Shown here: in pieces, positions 11,726 through 19,691 of the stretch
Position numbering within the stretch: the first letter of the stretch is position 1
How the letters are laid out: every line of letters begins with the position of its first letter
Source of the DNA: Candidatus Moranbacteria bacterium UBA4824
GTDB taxonomy: Bacteria > Patescibacteriota > Minisyncoccia > Moranbacterales > UBA2206
Length of the DNA: 21,554 nucleotides
Reading direction: 5' to 3'
Assembly: GCA_002400405.1 (NCBI GenBank)
Contig: DHFM01000020.1
Location: 1 to 21,554 of the forward strand
Notes under the pieces: generated by a model
The model's input: only the letters and a program-made list of their open reading frames with translations
What the model was told of the DNA's origin: nothing
The model's database searches: none
Program-made: the position numbers and the translations under genes

Positions 11726-13051
11726 ATGGCAAAGAAAAAGGTGAAAAAAGAGGAGGAAAATGAATCAGCGGGACGAACTGGCGATTTTGGATCGGCTATT
11801 TCGGCGTTGTGTGAAGAAAAAGGAATTTCCAAAGAAAAAGTAGTGGAAACAATTGAAGCGGCCTTGGCGGCGGCTTACAAAAAAGATTATGGCAAGCGAG
11901 GACAAAATATTCGCTCTGAATTTGATGAACTTACGGGTGGAGCAAAATTCTTTCTAGTCAAAGAAGTGGTGGACGAAACAACGCGTGAATTTCCAGTAGA
12001 AGAGGAAGAAGTGGAAGATGAAAAAAAGAAAGAGAAAAAAGGAAAGGTTGTAGAAGTGTCTACGGATAATTTTAGCGATGAAGAAAGATTGACTAGATAT
12101 AATGCGGAAAGAGATTTGACCTTGGAAGAAGCGAAGAAAATCAAAAAAGATGCGAAGGTGGGAGACATAATCGAAGCGGAATTAGAACAAAAAAGTGATT
12201 ACGGCCGAGTAGCAGCGCAAACCGCCAAACAAGTAATCATTCAAAGAATTCGCGAAGCAGAAAGAGATTCAATGTTTGAAGAATATAAAAATAAGGAAGG
12301 GGAAATTATTAGTGGCGTGGTGCAAAGAGTGGAAGGACGCAATGTATTTGTCGATCTTGGAAAATCAATCGGAGTGCTTTTCCCTAATGAACAAATTGAA
12401 AGAGAAAATTATCGTCTTGGACAAAGAGTGAAAGTATATTTGCAAAAAGTGGATGTTGGGACAAAGGGTCCTGGGATAACTTTGAGCCGAACTAATCCGG
12501 ATATGGTGAAAAAAATGTTTGAGCTAGAAGTACCGGAAATTTTTGCGGGCACAGTGGAGATAAAATCCATTGCCAGAGAAGCGGGAGAGCGAACAAAAAT
12601 TGCTGTAGCTTCAACTGAGGATGGCATTGATCCAATCGGTTCTTGCGTCGGACAAAAAGGCACTAGAGTGCAAGCGGTGATTGATGAATTGGGGGGTGAA
12701 AAAATTGATATTGTTCTTTGGAATGAAGATGTGGCTAAATTTATCTCAGCTTCTCTTTCTCCAGCTAAGGTTTTGAAAGTGGATATCGATGAAGAAAAAC
12801 AAGAAGCGGTAGTTTCAGTTTTAGAAGATCAATTGTCTTTGGCGATTGGCAAGCGCGGACAAAATGTTCGCTTAGCTGCTAAGCTTACGGGCTGGAAAAT
12901 TGATATCAAAGGTATTACTGCGCAGAATGATACAGAATTGGAAACGCAGAAAAACACAGAAGAAATACAGAACGACACAGAGTTGGGAACACAGAACGAC
13001 ACAGAAGTAGAAGTACAGAAAGACACAGAAGCAGAAGAAACAGAAGAATAA
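11726..13051 (+). CDS. nusA: transcription termination/antitermination protein NusA
   Basis: 441 residues. The N-terminal RNA-polymerase-binding domain (about 18-180) contains a long charged insertion (VEEEEVEDEKKKEKKGK, about 91-107). The S1 domain is at about 191-255. KH1 carries GQKG (309-312) and KH2 carries GKRG (375-378). The last 42 residues are an acidic tail of QNDTE-type repeats instead of the folded C-terminal repeats of proteobacterial NusA. The protein binds RNA polymerase and nascent RNA to modulate pausing, termination and antitermination. No Shine-Dalgarno sequence is present; a palindromic repeat ends 11 nt before the ATG. ppa begins 27 nt after the stop. Confidence 0.95.
   Translation: MAKKKVKKEEENESAGRTGDFGSAISALCEEKGISKEKVVETIEAALAAAYKKDYGKRGQNIRSEFDELTGGAKFFLVKEVVDETTREFPVEEEEVEDEKKKEKKGKVVEVSTDNFSDEERLTRYNAERDLTLEEAKKIKKDAKVGDIIEAELEQKSDYGRVAAQTAKQVIIQRIREAERDSMFEEYKNKEGEIISGVVQRVEGRNVFVDLGKSIGVLFPNEQIERENYRLGQRVKVYLQKVDVGTKGPGITLSRTNPDMVKKMFELEVPEIFAGTVEIKSIAREAGERTKIAVASTEDGIDPIGSCVGQKGTRVQAVIDELGGEKIDIVLWNEDVAKFISASLSPAKVLKVDIDEEKQEAVVSVLEDQLSLAIGKRGQNVRLAAKLTGWKIDIKGITAQNDTELETQKNTEEIQNDTELGTQNDTEVEVQKDTEAEETEE
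12923..13048 (+). repeat. degenerate tandem repeat encoding the NusA acidic tail
   Basis: Units of the form CAGAA-(T/C/A)GACACAGAA recur five times with spacers and encode QNDTE, QKNTE, QNDTE, QNDTE and QKDTE. The DNA-level similarity suggests expansion by slippage or recombination. Confidence 0.75.
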
Positions 13052-13078
13052 AAATTAATTTTTTAATTTAAAAATATT

Positions 13079-13615
13079 ATGAATCTTTGGCATGATGTGG
13101 AGCTTGGAGAAAAATCTCCGGAAAAATTCAATGTGATAATTGAGATCCCAAAAGGATCAAAAAATAAATATGAGATCGACAAAAAAACCGGTCTTATCAA
13201 ATTAGATCGCGCGATGAAATCATCTCAGGACTATCCTTTTGATTATGGTTTTGCGCCACAAACCCTTTGGGAAGATGGCGATGCATTGGATGTGATTGTG
13301 CTTTCCACCTATCCACTTTCGACTGGAATCCTCGTGGAAGTTCGTCCTGTTGCTGTGATGCATATGATTGATTGTGGAGAAAGTGATGACAAAATAATTG
13401 CTGTGCCGGTTAGCGACCCAAGATGGGAAGATACAAATGATCTTGAAGATGTCAATAAACACACAATCAAAGAATTCAAGCATTTTCTAGAAACCTATAA
13501 ATCTATTGAGGATAAAAAAGTGGAAATTACGGGAGTGGAGGGGAAAGAATCGGCTATGCTCGCAGTGAAAAAAAGTGTGGAACTATATAATGAGAAATTT
13601 GGAAGAGGCGAATAG
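13079..13615 (+). CDS. ppa: inorganic pyrophosphatase (family I)
   Basis: 178 residues, a normal bacterial length. It contains EIPKGSKNKYE (about 22-32), YPFDYGF (about 53-59), the metal-binding signature DGDALDVIVL (about 67-76) with its three aspartates, DDKIIAVP (about 103-110), and KHFLETYK near 140-147. It hydrolyses pyrophosphate to two phosphates in the cytoplasm, driving nucleic-acid and aminoacyl-tRNA synthesis forward. It lies 27 nt after nusA and is probably co-transcribed with it. No Shine-Dalgarno sequence is visible before the ATG. A large palindrome follows its stop. Confidence 0.96.
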   Translation: MNLWHDVELGEKSPEKFNVIIEIPKGSKNKYEIDKKTGLIKLDRAMKSSQDYPFDYGFAPQTLWEDGDALDVIVLSTYPLSTGILVEVRPVAVMHMIDCGESDDKIIAVPVSDPRWEDTNDLEDVNKHTIKEFKHFLETYKSIEDKKVEITGVEGKESAMLAVKKSVELYNEKFGRGE

Positions 13616-13624
13616 TTTTGCTGG

Positions 13625-13771
13625 AAGAATAATTTAAATTTTTTTGGAATTAACTCGAATTCTTATTTTTTAGCCAAAATTTTTCTGACAACCGACGGCG
13701 GAACAGAAAAATTTTGGAAAAAATAAGGATTCTCAAACAGGAATTCCTGCAAAAATTTAAAATTATTCTTT
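13625..13771. repeat. long imperfect palindrome between ppa and tig
   Basis: Two arms of about 65 bp are near-complementary: AAGAATAATTTAAATTTT on the left pairs with its counterpart ending AAATTATTCTTT on the right, and CCAAAATTTTTCTG pairs with CAGAAAAATTTTGG near the centre. The loop is about 14 nt (ACAACCGACGGCGG). The right arm also contains the perfect palindrome CAGGAATTCCTG. It could end ppa transcripts or be a non-autonomous mobile element. Confidence 0.75.
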
Positions 13772-13801
13772 GAAATATTTGTATATTCGTATAAATTCGC
13801 C

Positions 13802-13838
13802 CGCCTCGACTCGTGGAGACACTCGTCGACGCGAGGCG
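13802..13838. repeat. GC-rich hairpin in the trigger-factor leader
   Basis: CGCCTCG (13802-13808) and CGAGGCG (13832-13838) can pair. Alternatively, TCGAC/GTCGA and GTG/CAC form an inner hairpin with GAGA as a GNRA-type loop. It lies 43 nt before the tig ATG in a locally GC-rich island. Confidence 0.55.
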
Positions 13839-13881
13839 TGTAATTCGTAAGGAAAAAAACTTAACTAAAAGAATAAAGCTT

Positions 13882-15162
13882 ATGAAACACTTACCTAAAT
13901 CACAAATTGAATTTGAAGTGACTATTCCGAAAGAAGATTGGGAAAAATATTTAGATGTGACGGCAAAAGAGGCGTCGGAAGAATTTAATATCGCCGGATT
14001 TCGTCCTGGCAAAGCGCCAAGAAAAATGGTGGAAGAAAAAGTTGGCAAAGGAGTGATCCTAAATGGCGCAGCAGAAAAAGCCGTGCAAAAAAGTTATGCT
14101 GATTTTATTGTCAAAGAAAAAATAGAAGCTATTGGCAGTCCCAAAGTGGAAGTTTTAGAAATCGAAGAAGGAAAAGATTTGAAATATAAGGCGGTTGTGT
14201 CAGTGATGCCGGAGATTAAGATAGAAGAAAAATATGTTAAGGGAATAAAAGAAATAAACAAGGAGTATGCAGACAAAAAAATAGAGGTAGATGAAAAGGA
14301 ATTAGAGTTGGAATTGGAAAAACTAGCTAACAGTCGAGTGAAATTAGTGACAGTCCAACGTGAAGCGCAAAAAAATGACAATGTGGAAATTGATTTTGAA
14401 GTGAAGGTGGGTGGTGTGCCAATTGAAAATGGATCGAGCAAAAAGCATCCACTTATCATTGGTCGAGGAGTATTCATCCCTGGATTTGAGGAGCAAATTA
14501 TTGGTATGAAAGAGGGTGAAGAAAAAGAATTTGAATTAAATTTTCCTGCAGATTATCATAAAAAAGATTTGGCAGGAAAACTAGCAAATTTCAAAGTGAA
14601 AGTAAATTTAGTCCAAGACCGACAAACTCCAGAGATTAATGATGAGTTTGCAGTGTCGCTGGGAAAATTTGAAAATTTGGAAGCGCTCAAGAAAAATATG
14701 CGAGAAGGGATGGAGCACGAAAATGCTCACAAAATGAAAGATGAAAAAAGAGTAAAATATATTGAAGAGATTATAAAAAATTCCAAAGTAGAATTGCCAG
14801 AAATTTTGATTCATGAAGAGTCTCACCGAATGCTTCAAGAATTTGAATATCAGCTTGCGCCAATGGGAATGAATATGGATCAGTATTTAGCCCAAATCAA
14901 AAAAGACAAAGAAGAATTGATTGCTGACTGGGAACCACAAGCCCAAAAAAGAGTGATTAGTGCGCTAGCACTCAAGGAAATAGCAAAAATGGAAAGCTTG
15001 GAAGCAACCAGTGAGGAAGTTGAAGTGGAAATGAATAAGACTTTGCAATACTATAAGAATGTCAAAGATATGGAGAAGAATATTGATATGGAAGGATTGT
15101 ATACTTATAGCAAGGGAGTTTTGGAAAATGAGAAAGTGTTTGAATATCTTGAGAAACTTTAA
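13882..15162 (+). CDS. tig: trigger factor (ribosome-associated chaperone, prolyl isomerase)
   Basis: 426 residues from ATG 13882. The N-terminal ribosome-binding domain has the signature GFRPGKAP (39-46; usual form GFRxGKxP). A PPIase/FKBP-like domain follows, from about NDNVEIDFEV to KVKVNLV, with the GRGVFIPGFEEQIIGMKEGEE core. The helical C-terminal chaperone region completes the protein. It binds nascent chains at the ribosome exit. The frame is open upstream to 13813, but that would translate through the GC-rich hairpin, and the MKHLPKSQ start fits family N-termini. clpP lies directly downstream, the usual tig-clpP order. Confidence 0.95.
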   Translation: MKHLPKSQIEFEVTIPKEDWEKYLDVTAKEASEEFNIAGFRPGKAPRKMVEEKVGKGVILNGAAEKAVQKSYADFIVKEKIEAIGSPKVEVLEIEEGKDLKYKAVVSVMPEIKIEEKYVKGIKEINKEYADKKIEVDEKELELELEKLANSRVKLVTVQREAQKNDNVEIDFEVKVGGVPIENGSSKKHPLIIGRGVFIPGFEEQIIGMKEGEEKEFELNFPADYHKKDLAGKLANFKVKVNLVQDRQTPEINDEFAVSLGKFENLEALKKNMREGMEHENAHKMKDEKRVKYIEEIIKNSKVELPEILIHEESHRMLQEFEYQLAPMGMNMDQYLAQIKKDKEELIADWEPQAQKRVISALALKEIAKMESLEATSEEVEVEMNKTLQYYKNVKDMEKNIDMEGLYTYSKGVLENEKVFEYLEKL

Positions 15163-15166
15163 TCAG

Positions 15167-15257
15167 AACCACTGATTATCACATGAGATCACTTGATTAC
15201 ACTGAATTTTAATTCATGTGCAATCAGGATAATCAGTGAAAATCAGGTGGTTCAGAT
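15167..15257. repeat. inverted and direct repeats in the clpP leader
   Basis: CACTGATTATC (15170-15180) and GATAATCAGTG (15228-15238) are perfect 11-bp inverted repeats. CACATGA/TCATGTG is nested inside, and AACCAC/GTGGTT lies on the outside. Related AATCAG motifs recur. The block fills the tig-clpP gap and ends 4 nt before the clpP ATG. Confidence 0.65.
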
Positions 15258-15261
15258 ATCT

Positions 15262-15846
15262 ATGAATAATCAGTATCTAATTCCAACTGTCATTGAAAAA
15301 ACTAGCTATGGTGAACGAGCGTATGATATTTATTCTCGGCTTTTGAAAGAACGCATTATTTTTTTGGGTGGACCGATTGATGATATGTCGGCTAATTCAA
15401 TCATCGCTCAACTTTTATTTTTAACTTCGCAAAATTCCAAGGAAGATATTAAACTTTATATCAATTCTCCTGGCGGGCAAGTGACTTCGGCTTTGGCGAT
15501 CTATGATACCATGCAACACGTGAAACCGAATATTTCTACCATTTGTGTGGGAATGGCAGCTTCAGCGGCAGCTTTGCTTCTCTTGGCTGGAGAAAAAAGC
15601 AAGCGAATGATTTTGCCAAACGGTGAAGTGATGATTCATCAAGTGATGGGTGGAACGCAAGGACAAGCCACAGACATCGATATTCACGCTAAACATATTT
15701 TGAACATCAAAAAAAGACTTAATGAGATTATGGCGAAACATACCGGACAAAAATTGGAAAAAGTCGAGCGTGATGCTGAGAGAGACTATTTCATGAGCGC
15801 CGAAGAGGCAAAGAAATATGGAATTGTGGATAAGATTATAAAGTAA
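15262..15846 (+). CDS. clpP: ATP-dependent Clp protease proteolytic subunit
   Basis: 194 residues from ATG 15262, the usual ClpP length. The catalytic triad is visible: Ser101 in GMAASAAALLL, His126 in MIHQV, and Asp175 in ERDYFMSAEEA. Also present are INSPGG and the N-terminal LIPTVIEKTSYGERAYDIYSRLLKERIIFLGG pattern (given here in summary), which docks with the Clp ATPases. It forms the tetradecameric peptidase chamber fed by ClpX, ClpA or ClpC; none of these ATPases is in the window. The longer frame from 15193 would run through the repeat block and is rejected. A 29-nt palindrome and a bidirectional terminator follow. Confidence 0.96.
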   Translation: MNNQYLIPTVIEKTSYGERAYDIYSRLLKERIIFLGGPIDDMSANSIIAQLLFLTSQNSKEDIKLYINSPGGQVTSALAIYDTMQHVKPNISTICVGMAASAAALLLLAGEKSKRMILPNGEVMIHQVMGGTQGQATDIDIHAKHILNIKKRLNEIMAKHTGQKLEKVERDAERDYFMSAEEAKKYGIVDKIIK

Positions 15847-15851
15847 TATTT

Positions 15852-15880
15852 GTAGAGACGTAGCAGTGCTACGTCTCTAC
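15852..15880. repeat. perfect hairpin GTAGAGACGTAGC
   Basis: GTAGAGACGTAGC, loop AGT, then GCTACGTCTCTAC: a 13-bp perfect stem. It follows clpP and precedes the terminator. Palindromes of the GTAGAGACG...CGTCTCTAC type occur in many unrelated bacterial genomes, so this is probably a dispersed element. Confidence 0.85.
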
Positions 15881-15889
15881 CTTAAATAC

Positions 15890-15921
15890 AAAAAACTCGA
15901 GGATTGGCCTCGAGTTTTTTT
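15890..15921. terminator. bidirectional terminator between clpP and gpmI
   Basis: ACTCGAGG (15895-15902), loop ATTGG, CCTCGAGT (15908-15915), flanked by an A run and a T run. It can stop clpP transcripts on plus and gpmI transcripts on minus. Confidence 0.92.
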
Positions 15922-15942
15922 ATAAAGAAAATATGAATGTTT

Positions 15943-17529
15943 CTATTTCAAAAATTCCAACAAACTTTCTCCTGTCATGGCAGGGGGTTTTTCGATTTTC
16001 ATGATTTCGAGAATTGTCGGGGAGATATCACTCAGGATGCCGGAAATTTTGGGAGTATTTTTTTCTCTTGGGGTTGGATAATGATTATCAGGTGTGACAT
16101 ACCAAAGCGGAACAGGATTGACACTATGCTCAGTGTCTTTTTCTCCAGTGTGGATATCAAGCATTTCTTCTACGTTGCCATGATCGGCGGTGATAAGGAG
16201 TTGCCCTCCGGTAGCGATAACTTTTTGGATAATTTTTTCCAAACACTCATCAACTTTTTGAATTGCTTTTGTAGCGGCTTCAATGTTGCCAGTATGACCT
16301 ACCATATCTGGATTGGCAAAGTTAAGTAGTATAAAATCATATTTATCTCGCTCGATATTTTCCAAAACTTTTTGCGTTACTTCATCAGCACTCATCTTGG
16401 GAGCTTGATCGAAACTGGAAACACTTTTAGATGGGACTATTATGCGATCTTCTCCTAAAAAAGGCTCTTCATTGCCACCATTGAAAAAATAGGTGACATG
16501 GGCAAATTTTTCTGTTTCCGCAATTCTAAGTTGGTTGAATTTTTTTTCACCTAAAACTTTTCCCAAACACATATCTACTTTGATTGGCGGAAAAGCCACG
16601 CTAACCGGCAGGTCATCTTCGTATTGGGTCATTGTGACAAAAAATAAATTTTTAAATATTTTTGTTTTAAACTTAGAAAATCCCGGGACGGTGAAAGCTT
16701 TAGTAATTTGACGAGCACGGTCTTCGCGATAGTTGAAAAAAATTATCGAATCGCCATCCTCTATCTGTCCTACCGGTTTGCTATTTTCCATTATAACCGC
16801 CGGCTCAATATATTCATCATAAATTTCTTTTTTATAGGAACTAGTTAAATATTTTTCGATGTTTTCAATTTTTTCTCCTTCGCTTGACGTCATTGATTTG
16901 TAGGCTTTTTCCACTCTATCCCAATTATTATTGCGATCCATTGCAAAATATCGCCCGGAAATTGTGGCGACCTTTCCAACGCCAATTTTTTCCATTCGTT
17001 GTTCAAGCTCTTTGATTGTTTCAATTCCGGAATTAGGCGCGCTGTCTCTTCCGTCAGTAAATATGTGCAAAAAAACTTTTTCCACTTTCTGATCACACAT
17101 CATTTCTAGGAGTGCATAAATATGATCAAGGGTGGAATGAACTGACCCGCGTCCCAGAAGTCCCATAAGATGTACGGCTGAATTATTTTTTTTTGCTTTT
17201 GCGGTAGCTTCCAAAAGAGCTGGATTTTTGAAAAATTCTCCGTCATTAATGGCCATGGTAATGCGAGGCATATTTTGGTAGATTACTTTTCCTGCGCCGA
17301 GCGTCATATGCCCCACTTCTGAGTTTCCTGGTTCTCCCCAAGGCAAGCCAACTGCAATACCTGAAGCTTGAAGGGCTATATTGGGATAATACTCGTTTAG
17401 TTTTTTATAAGTAGGAAGATTAGTATTGGCAATTGGATTGCCTCGATTTTCTTCGCCTATGCCCCAGCCATCAAGGATGACAAGCATTACAGGTTTTGGT
17501 TTTTTAGTATTTGTTTTTTTATCTAACAT
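15943..17529 (-). CDS. gpmI: 2,3-bisphosphoglycerate-independent phosphoglycerate mutase
   Basis: 528 residues, the usual iPGM length. It has the alkaline-phosphatase-superfamily metal site: MLVILDGWGIGEE (Asp20) and the phospho-acceptor serine in GEPGNSEVGHMTLGAG (Ser70). Also present are HIFTDGRDSAP, FFNYREDRARQI, FANPDMVGHTG and ITADHGNVEEM. It interconverts 3- and 2-phosphoglycerate in glycolysis, using Mn2+, in the cytoplasm. The N-terminus has a short Lys/Thr-rich extension before the first strand. It is transcribed divergently from rny, with promoters sharing a -35 region. Confidence 0.97.
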   Translation of the reverse strand: MLDKKTNTKKPKPVMLVILDGWGIGEENRGNPIANTNLPTYKKLNEYYPNIALQASGIAVGLPWGEPGNSEVGHMTLGAGKVIYQNMPRITMAINDGEFFKNPALLEATAKAKKNNSAVHLMGLLGRGSVHSTLDHIYALLEMMCDQKVEKVFLHIFTDGRDSAPNSGIETIKELEQRMEKIGVGKVATISGRYFAMDRNNNWDRVEKAYKSMTSSEGEKIENIEKYLTSSYKKEIYDEYIEPAVIMENSKPVGQIEDGDSIIFFNYREDRARQITKAFTVPGFSKFKTKIFKNLFFVTMTQYEDDLPVSVAFPPIKVDMCLGKVLGEKKFNQLRIAETEKFAHVTYFFNGGNEEPFLGEDRIIVPSKSVSSFDQAPKMSADEVTQKVLENIERDKYDFILLNFANPDMVGHTGNIEAATKAIQKVDECLEKIIQKVIATGGQLLITADHGNVEEMLDIHTGEKDTEHSVNPVPLWYVTPDNHYPTPREKNTPKISGILSDISPTILEIMKIEKPPAMTGESLLEFLK

Positions 17530-17565
17530 GGGAATAATAATTTTTTAAAATTTATTTACCTAACA

Positions 17566-17594
17566 ATAATAGCACCTGTCTGGCTCTTTGACAA
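17566..17594 (-). promoter_or_regulatory. candidate sigma-70 promoter of gpmI
   Basis: On the minus strand, TTGTCA (17594-17589), 17-bp spacer, TATTAT (17571-17566). Its -35 box overlaps the -35 box of the plus-strand rny promoter. Confidence 0.6.
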
Positions 17595-17616
17595 AAAATT
17601 TTTTTTCAAGTAGTAT
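17588..17616 (+). promoter_or_regulatory. candidate sigma-70 promoter of rny
   Basis: Perfect TTGACA (17588-17593), 17-bp spacer, TAGTAT (17611-17616). The leader to the rny ATG at 17750 would be about 125 nt and A/T-rich, with no clear structure. Confidence 0.6.
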
Positions 17617-17749
17617 TTATCTGTAGCGATACATTTTTAATTTGTCTTAATTATCTAGTTTCTCTTGATAAAAAAGCGTAAATATGGCATTTTTAGTTAA
17701 TATTTTGAAGAAAATCGTATGATTTATCAATTGAATAGAGAAAAAAAAT

Positions 17750-19282
17750 ATGGATTCAAGTTTAACCATTCTTATCATTGGTCTTTTGTGTTTGGCTGTT
17801 GGCTCAATTGCGGGCTATTATGCCAGGCAAACTATTGCTAAAAAGCAACTTCATACAGCCGAAGGGAAGGCAAGTAATCTTCTAGAGGAAGCAGAAAAGA
17901 AGTCTCAGGAAATTATTCTTGAGTCGAAAAATAAGGCAGTGAACATCTTGGAAGAAGCAAAAAAGAAAGAGCAGGAAAGAGAAAATCAAATAATCCGATC
18001 GGAAGAAAGATTGGAGAAGCGAGAAGGAATCCTCGATACAAAAATGGAGGAAATTGAACGTGGACGAGTAATGCTCGAAAAAAAAGCTGAAGAGATAAGG
18101 CAAATTAGAAAAGAAGTGGATGAAGTGAAAAAGCAAGAACTAAAAAGATTGGAAAAAATAGCAGAACTTCCAAAAGAACAAGCTAAGAAAATATTGCTTC
18201 AACTTACCGAAGAAGAAAACCGAGAATATTTTGGCAAAAAACTCAAAGATATGGAAAGTAATGGTCGAGAAGAATTAGACAAAAAAGCTAAGGATATTAT
18301 GACCCAAGCTATTCAGCGATATGCTGGATCTCACGCGGCGGAAGCGACAACTTCCACTGTGAGCATTCCATCGGATGAGGTGAAAGGCAGAATTATCGGT
18401 CGAGAGGGGCGAAATATTAAAGCTTTGGAACGACTAACGGGTATTGAAATTATCGTAGACGATACGCCAGAGGCGATTGTGATTTCTGGTTTTGATCCAA
18501 TCAGAAGAGAAATTGCCAAGATTGCACTGGACAAATTGATTGGGGATGGCAGAATTCATCCGACTAAAATTGAAGATGCAGTTGAGTTTGCTAAAAATGA
18601 AGTGAATAATAAAATCAAAGAAGCCGGCGAAGCGGCAGTTTATGACGTAGGAGTAGTTGGACTTGATCCAAAACTGATTCATATTATTGGACGCTTACGT
18701 TATCGAACTAGTTTTGGACAAAATGCCATGCTTCATTCTATCGAAGTGGCTCATCTTTCTGGAGCGCTAGCTCACGAGCTTGGAGCGGACGCTGTTCTCG
18801 CTAAAAAAGCCGGACTTTTGCATGACATTGGAAAAGCGGTGGATCACGAAGTTCAAGGAACACATGTGGAAATCGGGATAAAGATCTTGGAAAAATTCCA
18901 TGTAGGCAAAGATGTTATAGATGCGATGAAATCTCATCATGAAGATTATCCGTTTGAAACTCCAGAGTCAATGATCATTGCAGCAGCTGATGCGATCAGC
19001 GCCAGTCGTCCGGGAGCGAGAAAAGATTCTTTGGAAAATTATCTGAAACGCTTGGAAGAATTGGAAGCAGTAGCAACTTCATTTCCGGAAGTGGAAAAAA
19101 CTTATGCCATTCAAGCTGGTCGGGAAATTCGAGTTTTCGTCAAGCCAGATAAAATTGATGACCTTGGCGCAATCAAGTTGTCACGCGCGATTGCGGACAA
19201 AATTGAAAAAGAATTGAAATACCCAGGAGAGATAAAAGTAAATGTTATTCGCGAATTGCGAGTGACGGAATTTGCTAGATAG
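17750..19282 (+). CDS. rny: ribonuclease Y
   Basis: 510 residues, the normal length. An N-terminal membrane helix (about 4-24) is followed by a long Lys/Glu-rich coiled coil (about 30-190). The KH domain (about 205-268) has GREG (217-220) and GRNIKALERLTGIEI. The HD domain (about 325-430) has the metal pair His358-Asp359 in LLHDIGKAVDHE and SHHEDYPFE. It is the membrane-anchored endoribonuclease that starts mRNA decay in many bacteria lacking RNase E. The promoter is shared back to back with gpmI. A structured repeat and then an HU gene follow. Confidence 0.97.
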   Translation: MDSSLTILIIGLLCLAVGSIAGYYARQTIAKKQLHTAEGKASNLLEEAEKKSQEIILESKNKAVNILEEAKKKEQERENQIIRSEERLEKREGILDTKMEEIERGRVMLEKKAEEIRQIRKEVDEVKKQELKRLEKIAELPKEQAKKILLQLTEEENREYFGKKLKDMESNGREELDKKAKDIMTQAIQRYAGSHAAEATTSTVSIPSDEVKGRIIGREGRNIKALERLTGIEIIVDDTPEAIVISGFDPIRREIAKIALDKLIGDGRIHPTKIEDAVEFAKNEVNNKIKEAGEAAVYDVGVVGLDPKLIHIIGRLRYRTSFGQNAMLHSIEVAHLSGALAHELGADAVLAKKAGLLHDIGKAVDHEVQGTHVEIGIKILEKFHVGKDVIDAMKSHHEDYPFETPESMIIAAADAISASRPGARKDSLENYLKRLEELEAVATSFPEVEKTYAIQAGREIRVFVKPDKIDDLGAIKLSRAIADKIEKELKYPGEIKVNVIRELRVTEFAR

Positions 19283-19313
19283 AATAAAATTAGAAATTAG
19301 TTTAATAATTAAA

Positions 19314-19372
19314 CCCCATGGAATAAATTTTGATTACAAAATTATTCCGCTAAAGCGGAATATTCCATAGGG
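19314..19372. repeat. two-hairpin structured repeat, copy 2
   Basis: Outer stem CCCCATGGAATA / TATTCCATAGGG (one mismatch), inner hairpins AATTTTG-ATTA-CAAAATT (19326-19343) and ATTCCGC-TAAA-GCGGAAT (19344-19361). The loops ATTA and TAAA equal those of copy 1 at 8372-8440, while stem bases differ in compensating pairs. It ends about 10 nt before the HU ribosome site. Confidence 0.8.
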
Positions 19373-19396
19373 TAAATCTAGAAAAGGAGGTGGATT

Positions 19397-19681
19397 ATGG
19401 CAAATAATATGAACAAAGACGCGCTTATATCTGCAATTTCAGAAAAGACTGAATTGTCTAAGAAAGATATTGCAATGGTGCTAGAAACTTTTGAAGAAGT
19501 GGTTACTAAAGCTCTTCGAAATGATGAAAAAGTGACACTCACAGGTTTTGGAACTTTTCGAGTTTCAAAGCGGGCCGAGAGAGCGGGTATCAATCCTCAA
19601 ACAAAAGCTAAGATTCAAATTCCTGCAATGTCTATTCCAAAATTTACAGCCGGAAAGGCATTGAAAGAAGCGATAAAATAA
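19397..19681 (+). CDS. HU-family DNA-binding protein
   Basis: 94 residues with the full HU/IHF fold: helical MNKDALISAISEKTELSKKD, LTGFGTFRVSKRAERAGINP (the beta-arm region with the conserved GxNPxT-like INPQTKAKIQIP), and FTAGKALKEAI at the end. It works as a dimer, bending and compacting DNA in the nucleoid. An exact AAAGGAGGTG ribosome site lies just before ATG 19397, the strongest in the window, fitting an abundant protein. The structured repeat upstream lies in its leader. HU versus IHF cannot be separated; HU is more likely because IHF is mostly proteobacterial. Confidence 0.93.
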   Translation: MANNMNKDALISAISEKTELSKKDIAMVLETFEEVVTKALRNDEKVTLTGFGTFRVSKRAERAGINPQTKAKIQIPAMSIPKFTAGKALKEAIK

Positions 19682-19691
19682 TTTTGCGAAA

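Noticed and set aside
13813..13881. Longer trigger factor N-terminus
   Set aside because: The extra 23 codons translate a GC-rich hairpin, and family proteins start near the MKHLPKSQ position.
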